A stretch of DNA of 64,000 bases from Pelosinus fermentans JBW45 (GCF_000271665.2 NZ_CP010978.1:2510501-2574500); one strand, 5' to 3'; positions 37,259 through 46,765 are shown, counted from the stretch's first letter. Numbers and translations: made by a program. The notes: a model not told the origin generated them from the sequence alone.

Positions 37259-38053
37259 ATGATACATATAGGAATTATTGGTGGTACTGGAGTATATGAT
37301 CCTAATATCTTAGAAAATGTACAGCAAGATGAAGTCCTAACGCCTTATGGCTCAGTGTCTTATAAAGTTGGTGATTTTGCAGGAAAGAGTATCGCTTTTA
37401 TTCCCCGACATGGCAGCAAGCATTCGATTGCGCCACATTTAATCAATTATCAAGCCAATATTTGGGCTATGAAAAAAATTGGTGTTAAAATAATTTTAGC
37501 AACGGCTGCGGTAGGCTCTTTGAATTTAGATATGAAGTTAGGGGATTTTGTTTTAATCGATCAATTCATTGACTTTACTAAAAATAGGAAAAGTACATTT
37601 TATGAAGGTGGAAAAAGAAAAGTAGTTCATGTGGATTTAACAACGCCTTATTGCTCTGCTTTAAGAAAAAAAATATTAGCAGTTGCTCAAGAGAATGGCA
37701 TTGTGGTTCATAAATATGGAACGTATGTTTGTACCGAAGGACCACGGTTTGAAACACCAGCTGAAATTTGTATGTTCGCTAAGTTTGGTGGGCATTTGGT
37801 GGGGATGACTAATGTGCCGGAAGTGGTATTGGCTCGTGAAGCTGAGATGTGCTATGCGACTATTGCTATGGTAACAAACTATGCAGCAGGTATTTCATCC
37901 CAGCCTTTAACCTATGGTGAAGTGTTTCACGTTATGAATGCGAATACAGAAAAGCTAAAAAAAGTCCTTATGAATACTATTAAATGTATTGATTTTGAAG
38001 CTGACTGTAGCTGCCAACAAGCTTTAAAAGAATATGGTGGTTTTAAATTATAA
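37259..38053 (+). CDS. mtnP: Methylthioadenosine/methylthioinosine phosphorylase
   Basis: The 264-residue protein belongs to the MTAP family: GIIGGTGVYDP near 4, the phosphate-binding FIPRHGSKHSIAPH near 48, TAAVGSL near 81, CTEGPRFETPAEI near 161 and GMTNVPEVVLAREAEM near 184. It phosphorolyses the methylthio-nucleoside to methylthioribose 1-phosphate, which MtnA then uses. The mtaD gene in the same cluster suggests the substrate may be methylthioinosine instead of methylthioadenosine. Confidence 0.9.
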   Translation: MIHIGIIGGTGVYDPNILENVQQDEVLTPYGSVSYKVGDFAGKSIAFIPRHGSKHSIAPHLINYQANIWAMKKIGVKIILATAAVGSLNLDMKLGDFVLIDQFIDFTKNRKSTFYEGGKRKVVHVDLTTPYCSALRKKILAVAQENGIVVHKYGTYVCTEGPRFETPAEICMFAKFGGHLVGMTNVPEVVLAREAEMCYATIAMVTNYAAGISSQPLTYGEVFHVMNANTEKLKKVLMNTIKCIDFEADCSCQQALKEYGGFKL

Positions 38054-38068
38054 AGAGAGGTGATAAAT

Positions 38069-39118
38069 TTGTTGCAGACAATAGAGTGGAAAAATAGTAC
38101 GCTATGGTTATTAGACCAAACCCTGTTGCCTAATCGTATTGAATTTATTGAATGTCATAACTTTCAAAGAGTAGCGCAAGCAATAAAAAGGTTAGAAGTC
38201 CGCGGAGCTCCTGCTATTGGTGCTGCGGCTGCATTTGGCTTGGTTCTTGGAGCGAAGGAACTTTGTAATGATTCTGACTTTGGGACCAGTATCGAGAGGG
38301 TGGCCGAGGAATTACGACAGACCAGACCTACTGCTGTAAATCTGTTTTGGGCAATTGAGAGAATGATGTCTATTATTCATAAAGCGAATCGTGACAAAGA
38401 TATTATTGATTTGGTAAAGGATTTAGAAAAAGAGGCTATTTCCATTGCCAGTGAAGATTGCGCTATGAATCATAAGATTTCTCAATATGGTGCTCAGTTA
38501 TTTAATGAGCCCGTATCGATTCTTACCCATTGCAATGCTGGAGCCTTGGCGACTGCTGGTTTTGGGACCGCTTTAGGAGTAATTCGCCAAGCCTTCTCTG
38601 AAGGGAAGATTACCCGGGTATTTGCTGATGAAACTAGGCCATTGCTTCAGGGTGCTCGTTTGACAGCATGGGAATTGATGCAGGAAAATATTCCAGTTAC
38701 TCTAATTACAGATAATATGGCAGGCTGGGTTATGAAAAAAAATATGGTACAGGTTGTTATCGTCGGAGCCGATAGAATTACTTTAAATGGTGATGTGGCG
38801 AATAAAATTGGCACTTATAGTGTGGCAGTATTAGCCAAAGAACATAATATACCTTTTTATGTGGCTGCCCCTGTTTCTACTTTTGATTTTACTATGGACA
38901 GTGGTCTGGATATTCCGATTGAAGAAAGACATGCCGATGAGGTAGCCCAGTTTGCTGGAGTTCTGACAGCGCCAGAAGGTGTAGAAGTTTTTAATCCTGC
39001 ATTTGATGTCACACCTAATTCCTTAATTTCAGCAATTATAACGGAATATGGTGTACTGGAACAACCTTATCATGAGGCAATTATTGCATTACAACAAAAA
39101 ATTAAAGGAGTGCTGTAA
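38069..39118 (+). CDS. mtnA: S-methyl-5-thioribose-1-phosphate isomerase
   Basis: MtnA isomerises methylthioribose 1-phosphate to the ribulose form in methionine salvage. The 349-residue protein has the VRGAPAIGAAAAFG motif near 45, the catalytic Cys in ILTHCNAGALATAGFGTALG near 155 and the catalytic Asp in VGADRITLNGDVANKIGTY near 235. Upstream, GAGAGGTGA best fits the TTG at 38069; GTG 38060 is possible. The later salvage genes are not in the window. Confidence 0.93.
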   Translation: MLQTIEWKNSTLWLLDQTLLPNRIEFIECHNFQRVAQAIKRLEVRGAPAIGAAAAFGLVLGAKELCNDSDFGTSIERVAEELRQTRPTAVNLFWAIERMMSIIHKANRDKDIIDLVKDLEKEAISIASEDCAMNHKISQYGAQLFNEPVSILTHCNAGALATAGFGTALGVIRQAFSEGKITRVFADETRPLLQGARLTAWELMQENIPVTLITDNMAGWVMKKNMVQVVIVGADRITLNGDVANKIGTYSVAVLAKEHNIPFYVAAPVSTFDFTMDSGLDIPIEERHADEVAQFAGVLTAPEGVEVFNPAFDVTPNSLISAIITEYGVLEQPYHEAIIALQQKIKGVL

Positions 39119-39119
39119 A

Positions 39120-40361
39120 ATGGAATCAATTATTCGCGATATAAAATTGGCATCACAAGGTCATGATAAAATTAATTGGGTTAAAGAATTTATGCCTGTG
39201 TTAAACGTATTAAATGAGGATCTGTCAAAGAATAAACCTTTAAGTGGTAAGAATGTAGTTATAACTATGCATCTAGAAGCTAAGACGGCTTATTTAGCCT
39301 TAGTTCTAAGAAATGCAGGAGCAAATGTTGCTGTAACTGGAAGCAATCCATTATCGACTCAAGATGATGTAGCGGCCGCTTTAGTGGAAGAAGGCATTAA
39401 GGTTTTTGCCTGGTATAATACCACAACTGAAGAGTACGAGAAGTTTTTACATAAAGCTTTAGATACTAAGCCGGATATCATTGTTGATGATGGGGGCGAT
39501 TTAGTATCGTTGCTTCATGGTGAGCGAAGTGAGTTACTATCTAATATCTTGGGAGGATCTGAAGAGACTACAACCGGTGTTATACGTTTAAAATCCTTAG
39601 CAGCTGAAGGACGTTTGAAGTTCCCTATGGTAGCCGTAAATGACGCATATTGTAAGTATTTATTTGATAATCGATATGGTACAGGTCAATCAACCTGGGA
39701 TGGTATTATGCGCACGACTAACCTTACTGTCACAGGTAAAACCGTTGTAGTTGCTGGATACGGCTGGTGCGGCAAAGGTGTAGCAATGCGTGCTAAAGGA
39801 TTGGGTGCAAATGTAATCGTTACAGAAATTGATCCTATAAAAGCCATTGAAGCCGTATATGATGGCTTTAGGGTGATGACCATGGCGGAAGCTGCAAAGT
39901 ATGGTGATATTTTTGTGACTTTAACAGGTTGCAAAAATGTTATTCGTGGTGAACATATTACTGCTATGAAGTCTGGAGCCGTTTTGGCTAATGCAGGTCA
40001 TTTTGATCTTGAAATTAATAAAGATGAACTTGCAGAATTAGCAGTTTCTCGACGGACAGTGCGTAAAAATATTGAAGTATTTGTTATGAAAGATGATCGT
40101 AAGATCTATTTATTAGCTGAAGGACGTTTGGTTAATCTTGCCGCTGGCGATGGACATCCTACTGAAATTATGGATTTATCCTTTGCTATGCAGGCGTTGG
40201 CGGTATTGCATATTTTAGAAAATCATAAGGAAATGAAAAATGAAGTATATAATTTACCTGATGAAGTTAATTCTGAAGTTGCTAGACTTAAATTACATGC
40301 TTTGGGTATGTCAATCGATGCCTTATCAAATGAACAGAAAGCTTATTTAGGACAATTTTAA
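39120..40361 (+). CDS. S-adenosylhomocysteine hydrolase homologue, probably S-inosylhomocysteine-specific
   Basis: The 413-residue protein has the full NAD-dependent SAHH framework: DDGGDL, SEETTTGV, the catalytic Lys and Asp in NDAYCKYLFDN, GYGWCGKGVAMRAKG, NAGHFDLEI and LVNLAAGDGHP. At the adenine-contact segment it reads HLEAKTA where adenosine enzymes read HMTVETA, so the Thr and Glu that contact the adenine (Thr57 and Glu59 in the human enzyme) are Glu and Lys. This change suits an oxo purine (inosine). The neighbouring MtaD deaminates SAH to S-inosylhomocysteine, which fits. It starts at ATG behind AAAGGAG. Confidence 0.85.
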   Translation: MESIIRDIKLASQGHDKINWVKEFMPVLNVLNEDLSKNKPLSGKNVVITMHLEAKTAYLALVLRNAGANVAVTGSNPLSTQDDVAAALVEEGIKVFAWYNTTTEEYEKFLHKALDTKPDIIVDDGGDLVSLLHGERSELLSNILGGSEETTTGVIRLKSLAAEGRLKFPMVAVNDAYCKYLFDNRYGTGQSTWDGIMRTTNLTVTGKTVVVAGYGWCGKGVAMRAKGLGANVIVTEIDPIKAIEAVYDGFRVMTMAEAAKYGDIFVTLTGCKNVIRGEHITAMKSGAVLANAGHFDLEINKDELAELAVSRRTVRKNIEVFVMKDDRKIYLLAEGRLVNLAAGDGHPTEIMDLSFAMQALAVLHILENHKEMKNEVYNLPDEVNSEVARLKLHALGMSIDALSNEQKAYLGQF

Positions 40362-40398
40362 ATCTAAGAGTGTTTTCTAGATGGTCCAATATTGCTAA

Positions 40399-40461
40399 AT
40401 AAAAACGGAAGTCTTACAAGTGGAGTATGCTTGTGCTATACATAAGTATAGCACCGTTTTT
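40399..40461 (+). promoter_or_regulatory. Nested hairpins between the SAHH homologue and mtaD
   Basis: A perfect 10-bp outer stem (ATAAAAACGG, 40399-40408, with CCGTTTTTAT, 40452-40461) encloses a second stem GTGCTATA/TATAGCAC and about 20 further bases that may form a third arm. It is either a terminator with a side arm or a leader controlling mtaD. It does not match the SAH or SAM riboswitch patterns I know. Confidence 0.4.
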
Positions 40462-40504
40462 ATGAAGAGTATTATTGGCAGCGCCAAAAAGGGAGGAAGA
40501 TAGA

Positions 40505-41794
40505 ATGACAAAAATTTTATTGAAAAATGCTGAAGTATTAGGTGCAGATGGTATTGTTAAGTCAGCTGATATTGCAGTAGAAGGTACCTTAATTCATCAG
40601 GTTGGTAAAATATCAGCTGAGTGGCACGCTGACAAGGTGATCGATTGCACAAATAAATTGGCAATACCTGGTTTAGTTAATACACATACACACGCAGCTA
40701 TGACGCTTTTTCGTAGCTATGCTGATGATATGGTACTAATGGATTGGTTGCAGAATAAGATTTGGCCAGCTGAGGGAAATTTAGTTGCTGAAGATGTGTA
40801 CTGGGGTACATCATTAGCAATTGCAGAAATGATAAAATCAGGTACTACTACTTTTTCCGATATGTATTTTCACATGCCTCAAGTAGCTGAAGCTGTAGCT
40901 GAAAGTGGTATAAGAGCTGTATTAGCTAGAGGTATGGCAGGAGTAGCACCAAATGGTGAACAAGCATTGATAGAAAGTGAAGATTTTTTCCAACAATATC
41001 ATAATGCTGCTGATGGTCGTATTACTGTAATGCTTGGACCTCATGCGCCTTATACTTGTCCGCCGGAATATTTGAAGCGAGTGGCGAATCTGGCACAACG
41101 TTTAGGAGCAGAAATTCACATCCACTTATCTGAAACATTCGGAGAAGTAGTTGAATGTAAAAAAAAGCATGGAAAATCGCCAATTGAATTAATGAAAGAT
41201 CTGGGCGTACTTGAATGTGGCGTATTAGCTGCTCATTGTGTACATGTATCGGATGCAGATATACTTCTTATGAAAGAGGCAAATGTTAGAGTTGCTCATA
41301 ATCCTGGAAGTAATATGAAATTAGCAAGTGGCGTTGCTCCTGTACCTGCTATGTTGAAAGCGGGGTTATGCGTAGGGTTAGGTACCGACGGTGCAGCTAG
41401 TAATAATAATTTAGATATGCTGGAGGAACTAAGATTAGTAGCTATGTTACATAAGGTTCATGCTCTGGATCCATTATTGATACCTGCTAATACTGCTGTA
41501 AGCATGGCTACAGCTAATGGTGCTCAGGCTTTGGGGCTTGGCAATGTAGCGGGTAGGATTGCACCTGGGCTTAAAGCCGACATTACATTATTTAATATGC
41601 ATGCTCCTCACTGGTATCCACGTCATGATAGGGTATCACTACTAGCATATTCTGCTGGAGCTGGGGATGTTCATACAGTAATGGTGGATGGTAAAATTCT
41701 ATTAGATAACAAATGTTTAACGACCATTGATGAAGAGCGGCTCATGTATGAGGCTGATAGACGTGGTAGGCACCTAGTTCAGCATCAATCCTAA
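40505..41794 (+). CDS. mtaD: 5-Methylthioadenosine/S-adenosylhomocysteine deaminase
   Basis: The 429-residue amidohydrolase has the metal motif NTHTHAAMTLF near 61, GPHAPYTCP near 179, HIHLSETFGE near 208, AAHCVH near 240 and the catalytic LGTDGAASNNN near 296. Members deaminate methylthioadenosine, SAH and 5'-deoxyadenosine to the inosine forms. The ATG at 40505 follows GGGAGGA. With the SAHH homologue and mtnP it forms a possible inosine-route salvage pathway. Confidence 0.9.
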   Translation: MTKILLKNAEVLGADGIVKSADIAVEGTLIHQVGKISAEWHADKVIDCTNKLAIPGLVNTHTHAAMTLFRSYADDMVLMDWLQNKIWPAEGNLVAEDVYWGTSLAIAEMIKSGTTTFSDMYFHMPQVAEAVAESGIRAVLARGMAGVAPNGEQALIESEDFFQQYHNAADGRITVMLGPHAPYTCPPEYLKRVANLAQRLGAEIHIHLSETFGEVVECKKKHGKSPIELMKDLGVLECGVLAAHCVHVSDADILLMKEANVRVAHNPGSNMKLASGVAPVPAMLKAGLCVGLGTDGAASNNNLDMLEELRLVAMLHKVHALDPLLIPANTAVSMATANGAQALGLGNVAGRIAPGLKADITLFNMHAPHWYPRHDRVSLLAYSAGAGDVHTVMVDGKILLDNKCLTTIDEERLMYEADRRGRHLVQHQS

Positions 41795-42070
41795 TCCTGT
41801 GTGTGTCGGGGTATTTTTCGTAAGCCTGTGTTGGTGTCAATCGGAATACGTCCGGTATGCTTCATTCCTTCTCTTTGTTTTACTAAATATCCACTCGCCG
41901 CTATATTTATAGTTTTAAAGTTGATGCTGTACTAGTCAAATAAAAGTTTTAAAACATAGTTTTCTTTCATAAGTTAAATTGAATCAAAAGGATTTAAAGA
42001 GGATTTAAAGCCAAATATCACGAATACATAATTCTAACAGGAATGGATTAGTTATTTTAAGGAGGTATGA

Positions 42071-42421
42071 ATGCTGCGTGCTTTAAATTTTTATTCATCC
42101 AATTATCATAGCCAATTAATCTGTAGGCGTAAGACTTGCACCATTCGCCGCGGAGATAAAACTCATAAATACAATGAGGGTGATATTATATGGGTAACAG
42201 TTGGAAAACGCTTTGCTCAAAAGAAGAAAATATATACCGCTGTTATTGATCGAGTTTTAGTTAAACCCATATCTCAATTAACAAAAGAAGATTTACAAGG
42301 AGAGAATCCTGAAATTACGAATGTTGATGATTTGATGGTCTTTTTACAAAGTATCTATGATAAAACATTTACATTAAGTGATACTGTGACTGTAGTGTAT
42401 TTTTCAGAAATTATTGAATAA
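42071..42421 (+). CDS. ASCH/PUA-like hypothetical protein
   Basis: The 116-residue protein begins LRALNFYSSNYHSQLICRRK and has a YNEGDIIWVTVG strand-turn, a pattern of ASCH (PUA-like) proteins, which are thought to bind RNA or nucleotides. I am not sure of the family. It has a strong AAGGAGGT site and stands alone. The 276 bases before it hold no clear gene. Confidence 0.6.
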   Translation: MLRALNFYSSNYHSQLICRRKTCTIRRGDKTHKYNEGDIIWVTVGKRFAQKKKIYTAVIDRVLVKPISQLTKEDLQGENPEITNVDDLMVFLQSIYDKTFTLSDTVTVVYFSEIIE

Positions 42422-42498
42422 GTATTCTACCGAAATTTTTTATGCGTATAATATAAACTATATTATAAATATATTTATTTTTGAGGAGTGTTTATAGC

Positions 42499-43074
42499 AT
42501 GTTAGAAACAAAAGTTCCAGTAGGTATTTCAGCAAGACATATCCATGTATCCCAAGCAGATTTGGATATTTTATATGGAGAAGGGTATCAGCTCACTATT
42601 AAGAAAGACTTATTACAGGTAGGGCAGTTTGCTGCTAATGAAACAGTGGATTTGGTTACAGAGAAATCTTCTTTTAAAAATGTTCGAATTTTAGGACCTG
42701 TGCGTAAGCAAACTCAGGTGGAAATAGCTCTTACAGATGCATTAAAGCTTAAAATAGGCATTCCAGTTCGTGAGTCAGGAGATACAAAGGGCTCTGCCGG
42801 CATTACTGTTGTTGGACCTAAAGGTACAGTGACTCTTGAAGAGGGTGTTATTGCTGCAGGGCGCCATATCCATATGAGCATTGATGATGCTCAAAAATTT
42901 GGTGTACAGGATAATGACATTGTTAAAGTGCGTTGTGACGGCGAAAGAGGTTTGACTTTTGATAATGTATTAATAAGAGTTCATGAAAACTTCCGCTTGG
43001 AGATGCATATTGACACTGATGAAGCAAATGCAGCAATGTGCAAAAATGGCTGTACAGTTGAAATAATTAAGTAG
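42499..43074 (+). CDS. pduL: Phosphate acyltransferase PduL
   Basis: PduL interconverts acyl-CoA and acyl phosphate. The 191-residue protein has two zinc-binding HIH motifs, SARHIHVS near 12 and AGRHIHMS near 121, and the LGPVRKQTQVEI segment near 67. There is no N-terminal microcompartment-targeting extension and no shell gene nearby, so it probably serves as a general phosphotransacetylase for acetate or propionate metabolism. The ATG at 42499 has GAGGAG ten bases upstream. Confidence 0.93.
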   Translation: MLETKVPVGISARHIHVSQADLDILYGEGYQLTIKKDLLQVGQFAANETVDLVTEKSSFKNVRILGPVRKQTQVEIALTDALKLKIGIPVRESGDTKGSAGITVVGPKGTVTLEEGVIAAGRHIHMSIDDAQKFGVQDNDIVKVRCDGERGLTFDNVLIRVHENFRLEMHIDTDEANAAMCKNGCTVEIIK

Positions 43075-43084
43075 TAAATAAAAG

Positions 43085-43128
43085 AAAAGACTTGATCAAC
43101 TTTCTAGAAAACGTTGATCAAGTCTTTT
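43085..43128 (+). terminator. Strong terminator after pduL
   Basis: AAAAGACTTGATCAAC (43085-43100) pairs perfectly with 43113-43128 (16 bp) around a 12-base loop, ending in TTTT. Confidence 0.88.
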
Positions 43129-43606
43129 GGCATTTATAAACGATCAAACAGTGTACCAGATTAACAAAATGCGTTAAATTTCAGCTTTCTTTCAGAATGA
43201 AGTTTTATAATTGTTTTAAACAATACGGATGACAAACTAGCGCCTTTGCTGTTTATAATAGAAATACTATCCTCTCTTTTATATTTTTATCAGTGACAGT
43301 ACTTCCATAATCGCTAACATTAGATCTGATAACACTATGATTATAAAAGGAACATATTGAATTTTATAGCATATCTTTTGTTTTTATACTGGCAGATTAT
43401 GATAAAATAGAGTCTAAAGTAGATACTAACCAAAGTTAGTTAGCTAAGTACACTATGCCTAAAAATGATTTAGCACCTTTTTGCGCAACAATTTCTAATT
43501 CAGTAATGTAGAAAATACATTTGAAAAAATTATATTCTACAAAAAAGAATCATTCGAGAATAGAGGTTTAAGTAGAGTCCTATCAAATAGGAAGGGATAA
43601 AAGAGG
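43129..43606. other. 478-bp intergenic region before the two-component genes
   Basis: No gene is seen. It contains a symmetric ATTGTTT-T-AAACAAT site at 43210-43224 and a CTAAC/GTTAG hairpin near 43428-43441; either might be a regulator site. I cannot assign a promoter with confidence. Confidence 0.4.
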
Positions 43607-44278
43607 ATGCAAATTTTACTTGCTGAAGATGATCTTCGCCTTGGTAGATTAATCAAACATATGTTTGAAAGAGAAGGAGCGAAAATAGACTGGGTAGTGG
43701 AAGGCGAAGCGGCATTTGAGTATGCAGTTTATTCTTCTTATGACATTATTATTCTAGATTGGATGATGCCTGGAGAAAGTGGGCTCAGTGTATGTGATCG
43801 ATTAAGAAAGCATGGATATCAAGGAGTCATTTTAATGTTAACGGCTAAGGATGCAGTAGAAGATCGGGTTTCAGGTCTTGATACAGGGGCTGATGATTAT
43901 CTTGTTAAACCCTTTGAATTTTCTGAACTAATGGCTCGAATTCGTGCCCTTTTCCGACGCAGTAATAATAAACTGATAGAGGATATTGTTATAATTGGAA
44001 AGCTTATTTTCAATAGGACCACCAAAATTATGAAGTATGATTCAAGGGAAATTTGTCTTTCTGGAAGAGAGTTTCAAATGTTGGATTTGCTTATTCAAAA
44101 TAGAGGTCAAGTAGTTCCTCGTGAGGTCATATTAGATCGCGTGTGGGGACTTGAATCTGAGGTAACATCAAATAATTTGGATGCCTATGTCCGGCTTTTA
44201 CGAAAGAAGATAGACTCGCCTGATGGTAAGACATTTATTCATACTGTTCGGGGAGTTGGATATAGGTTGGAGGAATAG
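43607..44278 (+). CDS. OmpR-family response regulator
   Basis: The 223-residue protein has a receiver domain (acidic pair in LAEDDLRL near 5-11, phospho-acceptor Asp in LDWMMPG near 51, LTAKD near 81, the KPF lysine near 102) and a winged-helix DNA-binding domain (about 125-222). It overlaps its kinase gene by one base. The signal and targets are unknown. Confidence 0.93.
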   Translation: MQILLAEDDLRLGRLIKHMFEREGAKIDWVVEGEAAFEYAVYSSYDIIILDWMMPGESGLSVCDRLRKHGYQGVILMLTAKDAVEDRVSGLDTGADDYLVKPFEFSELMARIRALFRRSNNKLIEDIVIIGKLIFNRTTKIMKYDSREICLSGREFQMLDLLIQNRGQVVPREVILDRVWGLESEVTSNNLDAYVRLLRKKIDSPDGKTFIHTVRGVGYRLEE

Positions 44279-45555
44279 TGTTTAGTAGAATCAGAAAACA
44301 TCTTACTTTTTTATATTCAGGAATTATGGTTTTTTTTCTGCTGACTTTTGTAGGATTTACCTATATTGGGTTAACATGGGCTGTTTATTCAGAAGAAAAG
44401 CAGGAATTACTTCTTTTTGCGGAAGAAGAGGCTCAGGAGCATTCTTTGTTTTTGCAGCACCAGGAATTACTGCGGCAAACGCCTCAAGATGAATATCGGG
44501 GAGGAAGAATGTTTTTCTATGCATTTGGCAATGATGGAAAGCTTGCTAACGCAGCAGAAGCTTCCTCTATATTTCAGGATCGTATTGTGGAGAAAATTAA
44601 TACATGGGATGTCGAAGATGGAGATGTAGTGCTATTGATGCCAGACGTACATAATAATAGGGCAATTGTTATGATGGCGTCTCTTCCGGTAATGTATGGC
44701 GAAGAGCATTTAGGAAAGATATATGTAGGACGAGATGTTACTGCATTTTATCAAGTATTAAAGAATGTTTTTCTCATTTTGACAATTATATCTCTACTCT
44801 TTCTTTTTCTTGCCTCAGGAGGAGGTTATATGATGGCAGGTCGTGCCATTATTCCCATAAAGAAGTCTTATGATCGCCAGCGGGAATTTGTTGCAGATGC
44901 ATCTCATGAACTTCGGACACCATTAAGTATATTCATGGCCTCTGTAGAGGCCATACAAAGAGATAAGGAGAGCAAAATATCCCCTTTTGCTGAGTTAGTA
45001 TTGGCTGATATGAAAGATGAGATAAAGAAAATGTCTAAGACTGTTAGTGATATGTTAACTTTAGCACGAAGTGATGCCGAGGCAACTACGATTCTGAAAG
45101 AAAAATTTAACTTATTGGATATTGTTGAACAAGTTTTACGCTCATTACAGCCTTTAGCTAATGAGAAAAACATCCAGCTCAGTTTTGAAAACCCAATAGA
45201 AAAAGTAATTTTGGCGGATAAGGAACGTATTCGCCAACTGCTTTTAATTCTGTTAGATAATGCAATAAAATATACTCCACCTCAGGGAAAGGTATCTGTT
45301 GGATTGGAATTTTCTACAAAAGTACCTGATATTAAGATCATAATAAAAGATTCTGGAATGGGAATTCCTGCTGAAGATCAAGAACTCATCTTTGAACGAT
45401 TTTATCGTGTTGATAAAACTCGTTCAAGAGAAATTGGTGGAACTGGATTAGGGTTGTCCATTGCAAAATGGATTGTATTAGCTCATGGAGGAAGTGTGAA
45501 AATAGAGAGTCAGATGGGGCAAGGATCAACATTTATAATCATCTTACCACAGTAA
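44278..45555 (+). CDS. Sensor histidine kinase
   Basis: The 425-residue kinase has two membrane helices (about 11-36 and 160-185) flanking a roughly 120-residue extracytoplasmic sensor domain, the H-box DASHELRTPLSIF near 208, an N-box LLILLDNAIKYT near 323, G1 DSGMGIP near 358 and G2 GGTGLGLSIAK near 387. The GTG start overlaps the response regulator stop. The layout resembles CusS-like/YkoH-type kinases, but the ligand cannot be named. Confidence 0.92.
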   Translation: MFSRIRKHLTFLYSGIMVFFLLTFVGFTYIGLTWAVYSEEKQELLLFAEEEAQEHSLFLQHQELLRQTPQDEYRGGRMFFYAFGNDGKLANAAEASSIFQDRIVEKINTWDVEDGDVVLLMPDVHNNRAIVMMASLPVMYGEEHLGKIYVGRDVTAFYQVLKNVFLILTIISLLFLFLASGGGYMMAGRAIIPIKKSYDRQREFVADASHELRTPLSIFMASVEAIQRDKESKISPFAELVLADMKDEIKKMSKTVSDMLTLARSDAEATTILKEKFNLLDIVEQVLRSLQPLANEKNIQLSFENPIEKVILADKERIRQLLLILLDNAIKYTPPQGKVSVGLEFSTKVPDIKIIIKDSGMGIPAEDQELIFERFYRVDKTRSREIGGTGLGLSIAKWIVLAHGGSVKIESQMGQGSTFIIILPQ

Positions 45556-45588
45556 AACCCGGAGGTTTATTACTGTGGATTTTTTTGT
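45547..45588 (+). terminator. Terminator overlapping the kinase stop codon
   Basis: CCACAGTAAAACC (45547-45559) pairs with GGTTTATTACTGTGG (45564-45578), with two extra bases on the right arm, followed by ATTTTTTT. The stop codon is inside the left arm. Confidence 0.8.
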
Positions 45589-45722
45589 AAATATTTTACT
45601 GCATTAACGAATTTGTATTAAGTGAAAAAATACACCATAGGGTTAGTTTTTTACATATTATGTGACACCGTATTGCATCTGCTATTCATAGAATATAGTA
45701 AGTGTGTATATGAGGTGATGTT

Positions 45723-46649
45723 ATGACTGGCAAAAGTAATGAATACAAGTTAAATAATAGAAAGCAAAAGGTAGGAGTAGCCTTGAGTGGCGGTGGCATT
45801 CGAGGCATGGCACACATAGGAGTACTAAAAGTATTAGTTGAACATAACATTCCGATTGATATGATTAGCGGGACCAGCGCAGGTGCGATCATTGCTAGTA
45901 TGTATGCTTGTGGCTATACTCCACAACAAATGCAGAATATGATACAAAATATTAAAATGGATGAGCTAATTGACTTAAATGTTACTGTCGGCGATCTCTT
46001 CAAGCACGGTATGAAATGGTTGTTTAATGGTGCGTTTCGTTTTTGGTCTGTATTACCTACTGGTTTTATAAAAGGGGAAAAGGTAGAACAATATTTTTAT
46101 CATTTATGGCAGAATAAGACTGTAAGAGATACCCAGATTCCAATTGCCATTACGGCTGTTGATTTACATTCTGCAGATACTATATTCTTTACTACTCCAG
46201 TCTTTGATCGCCGTGGTATTTTAAATGCAAGATATTATCATAATACCTCATTAACAGAAGCTGTTCGTGCAAGTATTTCAATACCAGGAATATTCTTTCC
46301 AAAGAAATATCGAAGTATGACATTAGTAGATGGGGCAGTTAAAAATAATTTGCCAACTGATATTTTGCGTCATATGGGGGCTGATATAGTAATCGGAGTG
46401 GATTTAGGCTATGATGGTCAGTTTAACTATGATATTAAGACTGTAGGAGAAATATTAATACAATGTATTGAAATAATGGGGCGGGAAGTAACCTTACTTA
46501 AAGCAGAGCAATATGCTGATATTATTATTCGCCCTAATACTTTTGAAACAAAATTTAAAGATACGAAACAAGCTTTGCTATGTATAGGTCAAGGAGAACA
46601 AGCTGCAAAAGATAAATTATCATTGATAAAAGCCTTATTGAATAATTAA
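45723..46649 (+). CDS. Patatin-like phospholipase (RssA/YchK type)
   Basis: The 308-residue protein has the oxyanion motif LSGGGIRGMAHIG near 21, the nucleophile elbow GTSAGA near 54 and the catalytic Asp in DGAVKNN near 201, the Ser-Asp dyad of patatin acyl hydrolases. A role in lipid turnover is likely; the substrate is unknown. Start ATG with GAGGTGAT. Confidence 0.9.
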   Translation: MTGKSNEYKLNNRKQKVGVALSGGGIRGMAHIGVLKVLVEHNIPIDMISGTSAGAIIASMYACGYTPQQMQNMIQNIKMDELIDLNVTVGDLFKHGMKWLFNGAFRFWSVLPTGFIKGEKVEQYFYHLWQNKTVRDTQIPIAITAVDLHSADTIFFTTPVFDRRGILNARYYHNTSLTEAVRASISIPGIFFPKKYRSMTLVDGAVKNNLPTDILRHMGADIVIGVDLGYDGQFNYDIKTVGEILIQCIEIMGREVTLLKAEQYADIIIRPNTFETKFKDTKQALLCIGQGEQAAKDKLSLIKALLNN

Positions 46650-46675
46650 TCATAAACCTATAGTAGTTATTAATT

Positions 46676-46702
46676 ACCGCTTTTTTATTAGGCGGTCTTT
46701 TT
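46676..46702 (+). terminator. Probable terminator after the patatin gene
   Basis: ACCGC (46676-46680) pairs with GCGGT (46692-46696), followed by CTTTTTAT. The stem is short. Confidence 0.45.
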
Positions 46703-46737
46703 ATGATTTTCATCAGTGAAATTAAGTATAGCGATAA

Positions 46738-46765
46738 TGAAAATAGCTGCTCTTGATAGAGCAGC
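46738..46765 (-). terminator. Terminator for the minus-strand 40-residue ORF
   Basis: GCTGCTCT (46746-46753) pairs perfectly with AGAGCAGC (46758-46765), loop TGAT. On the minus strand it is followed by TATTTTC. It lies 65 bases downstream of the small ORF. Confidence 0.5.

Noticed and set aside
41791-41865. Minus-strand 24-codon frame after mtaD (MKHTGRIPIDTNTG, then LRKIPRHTQD)
   Set aside because: It reads like protein and is open upstream to about 41930, but the ATG touches its ribosome site and the stop overlaps the mtaD stop. I cannot support it as a gene; it may be a remnant.
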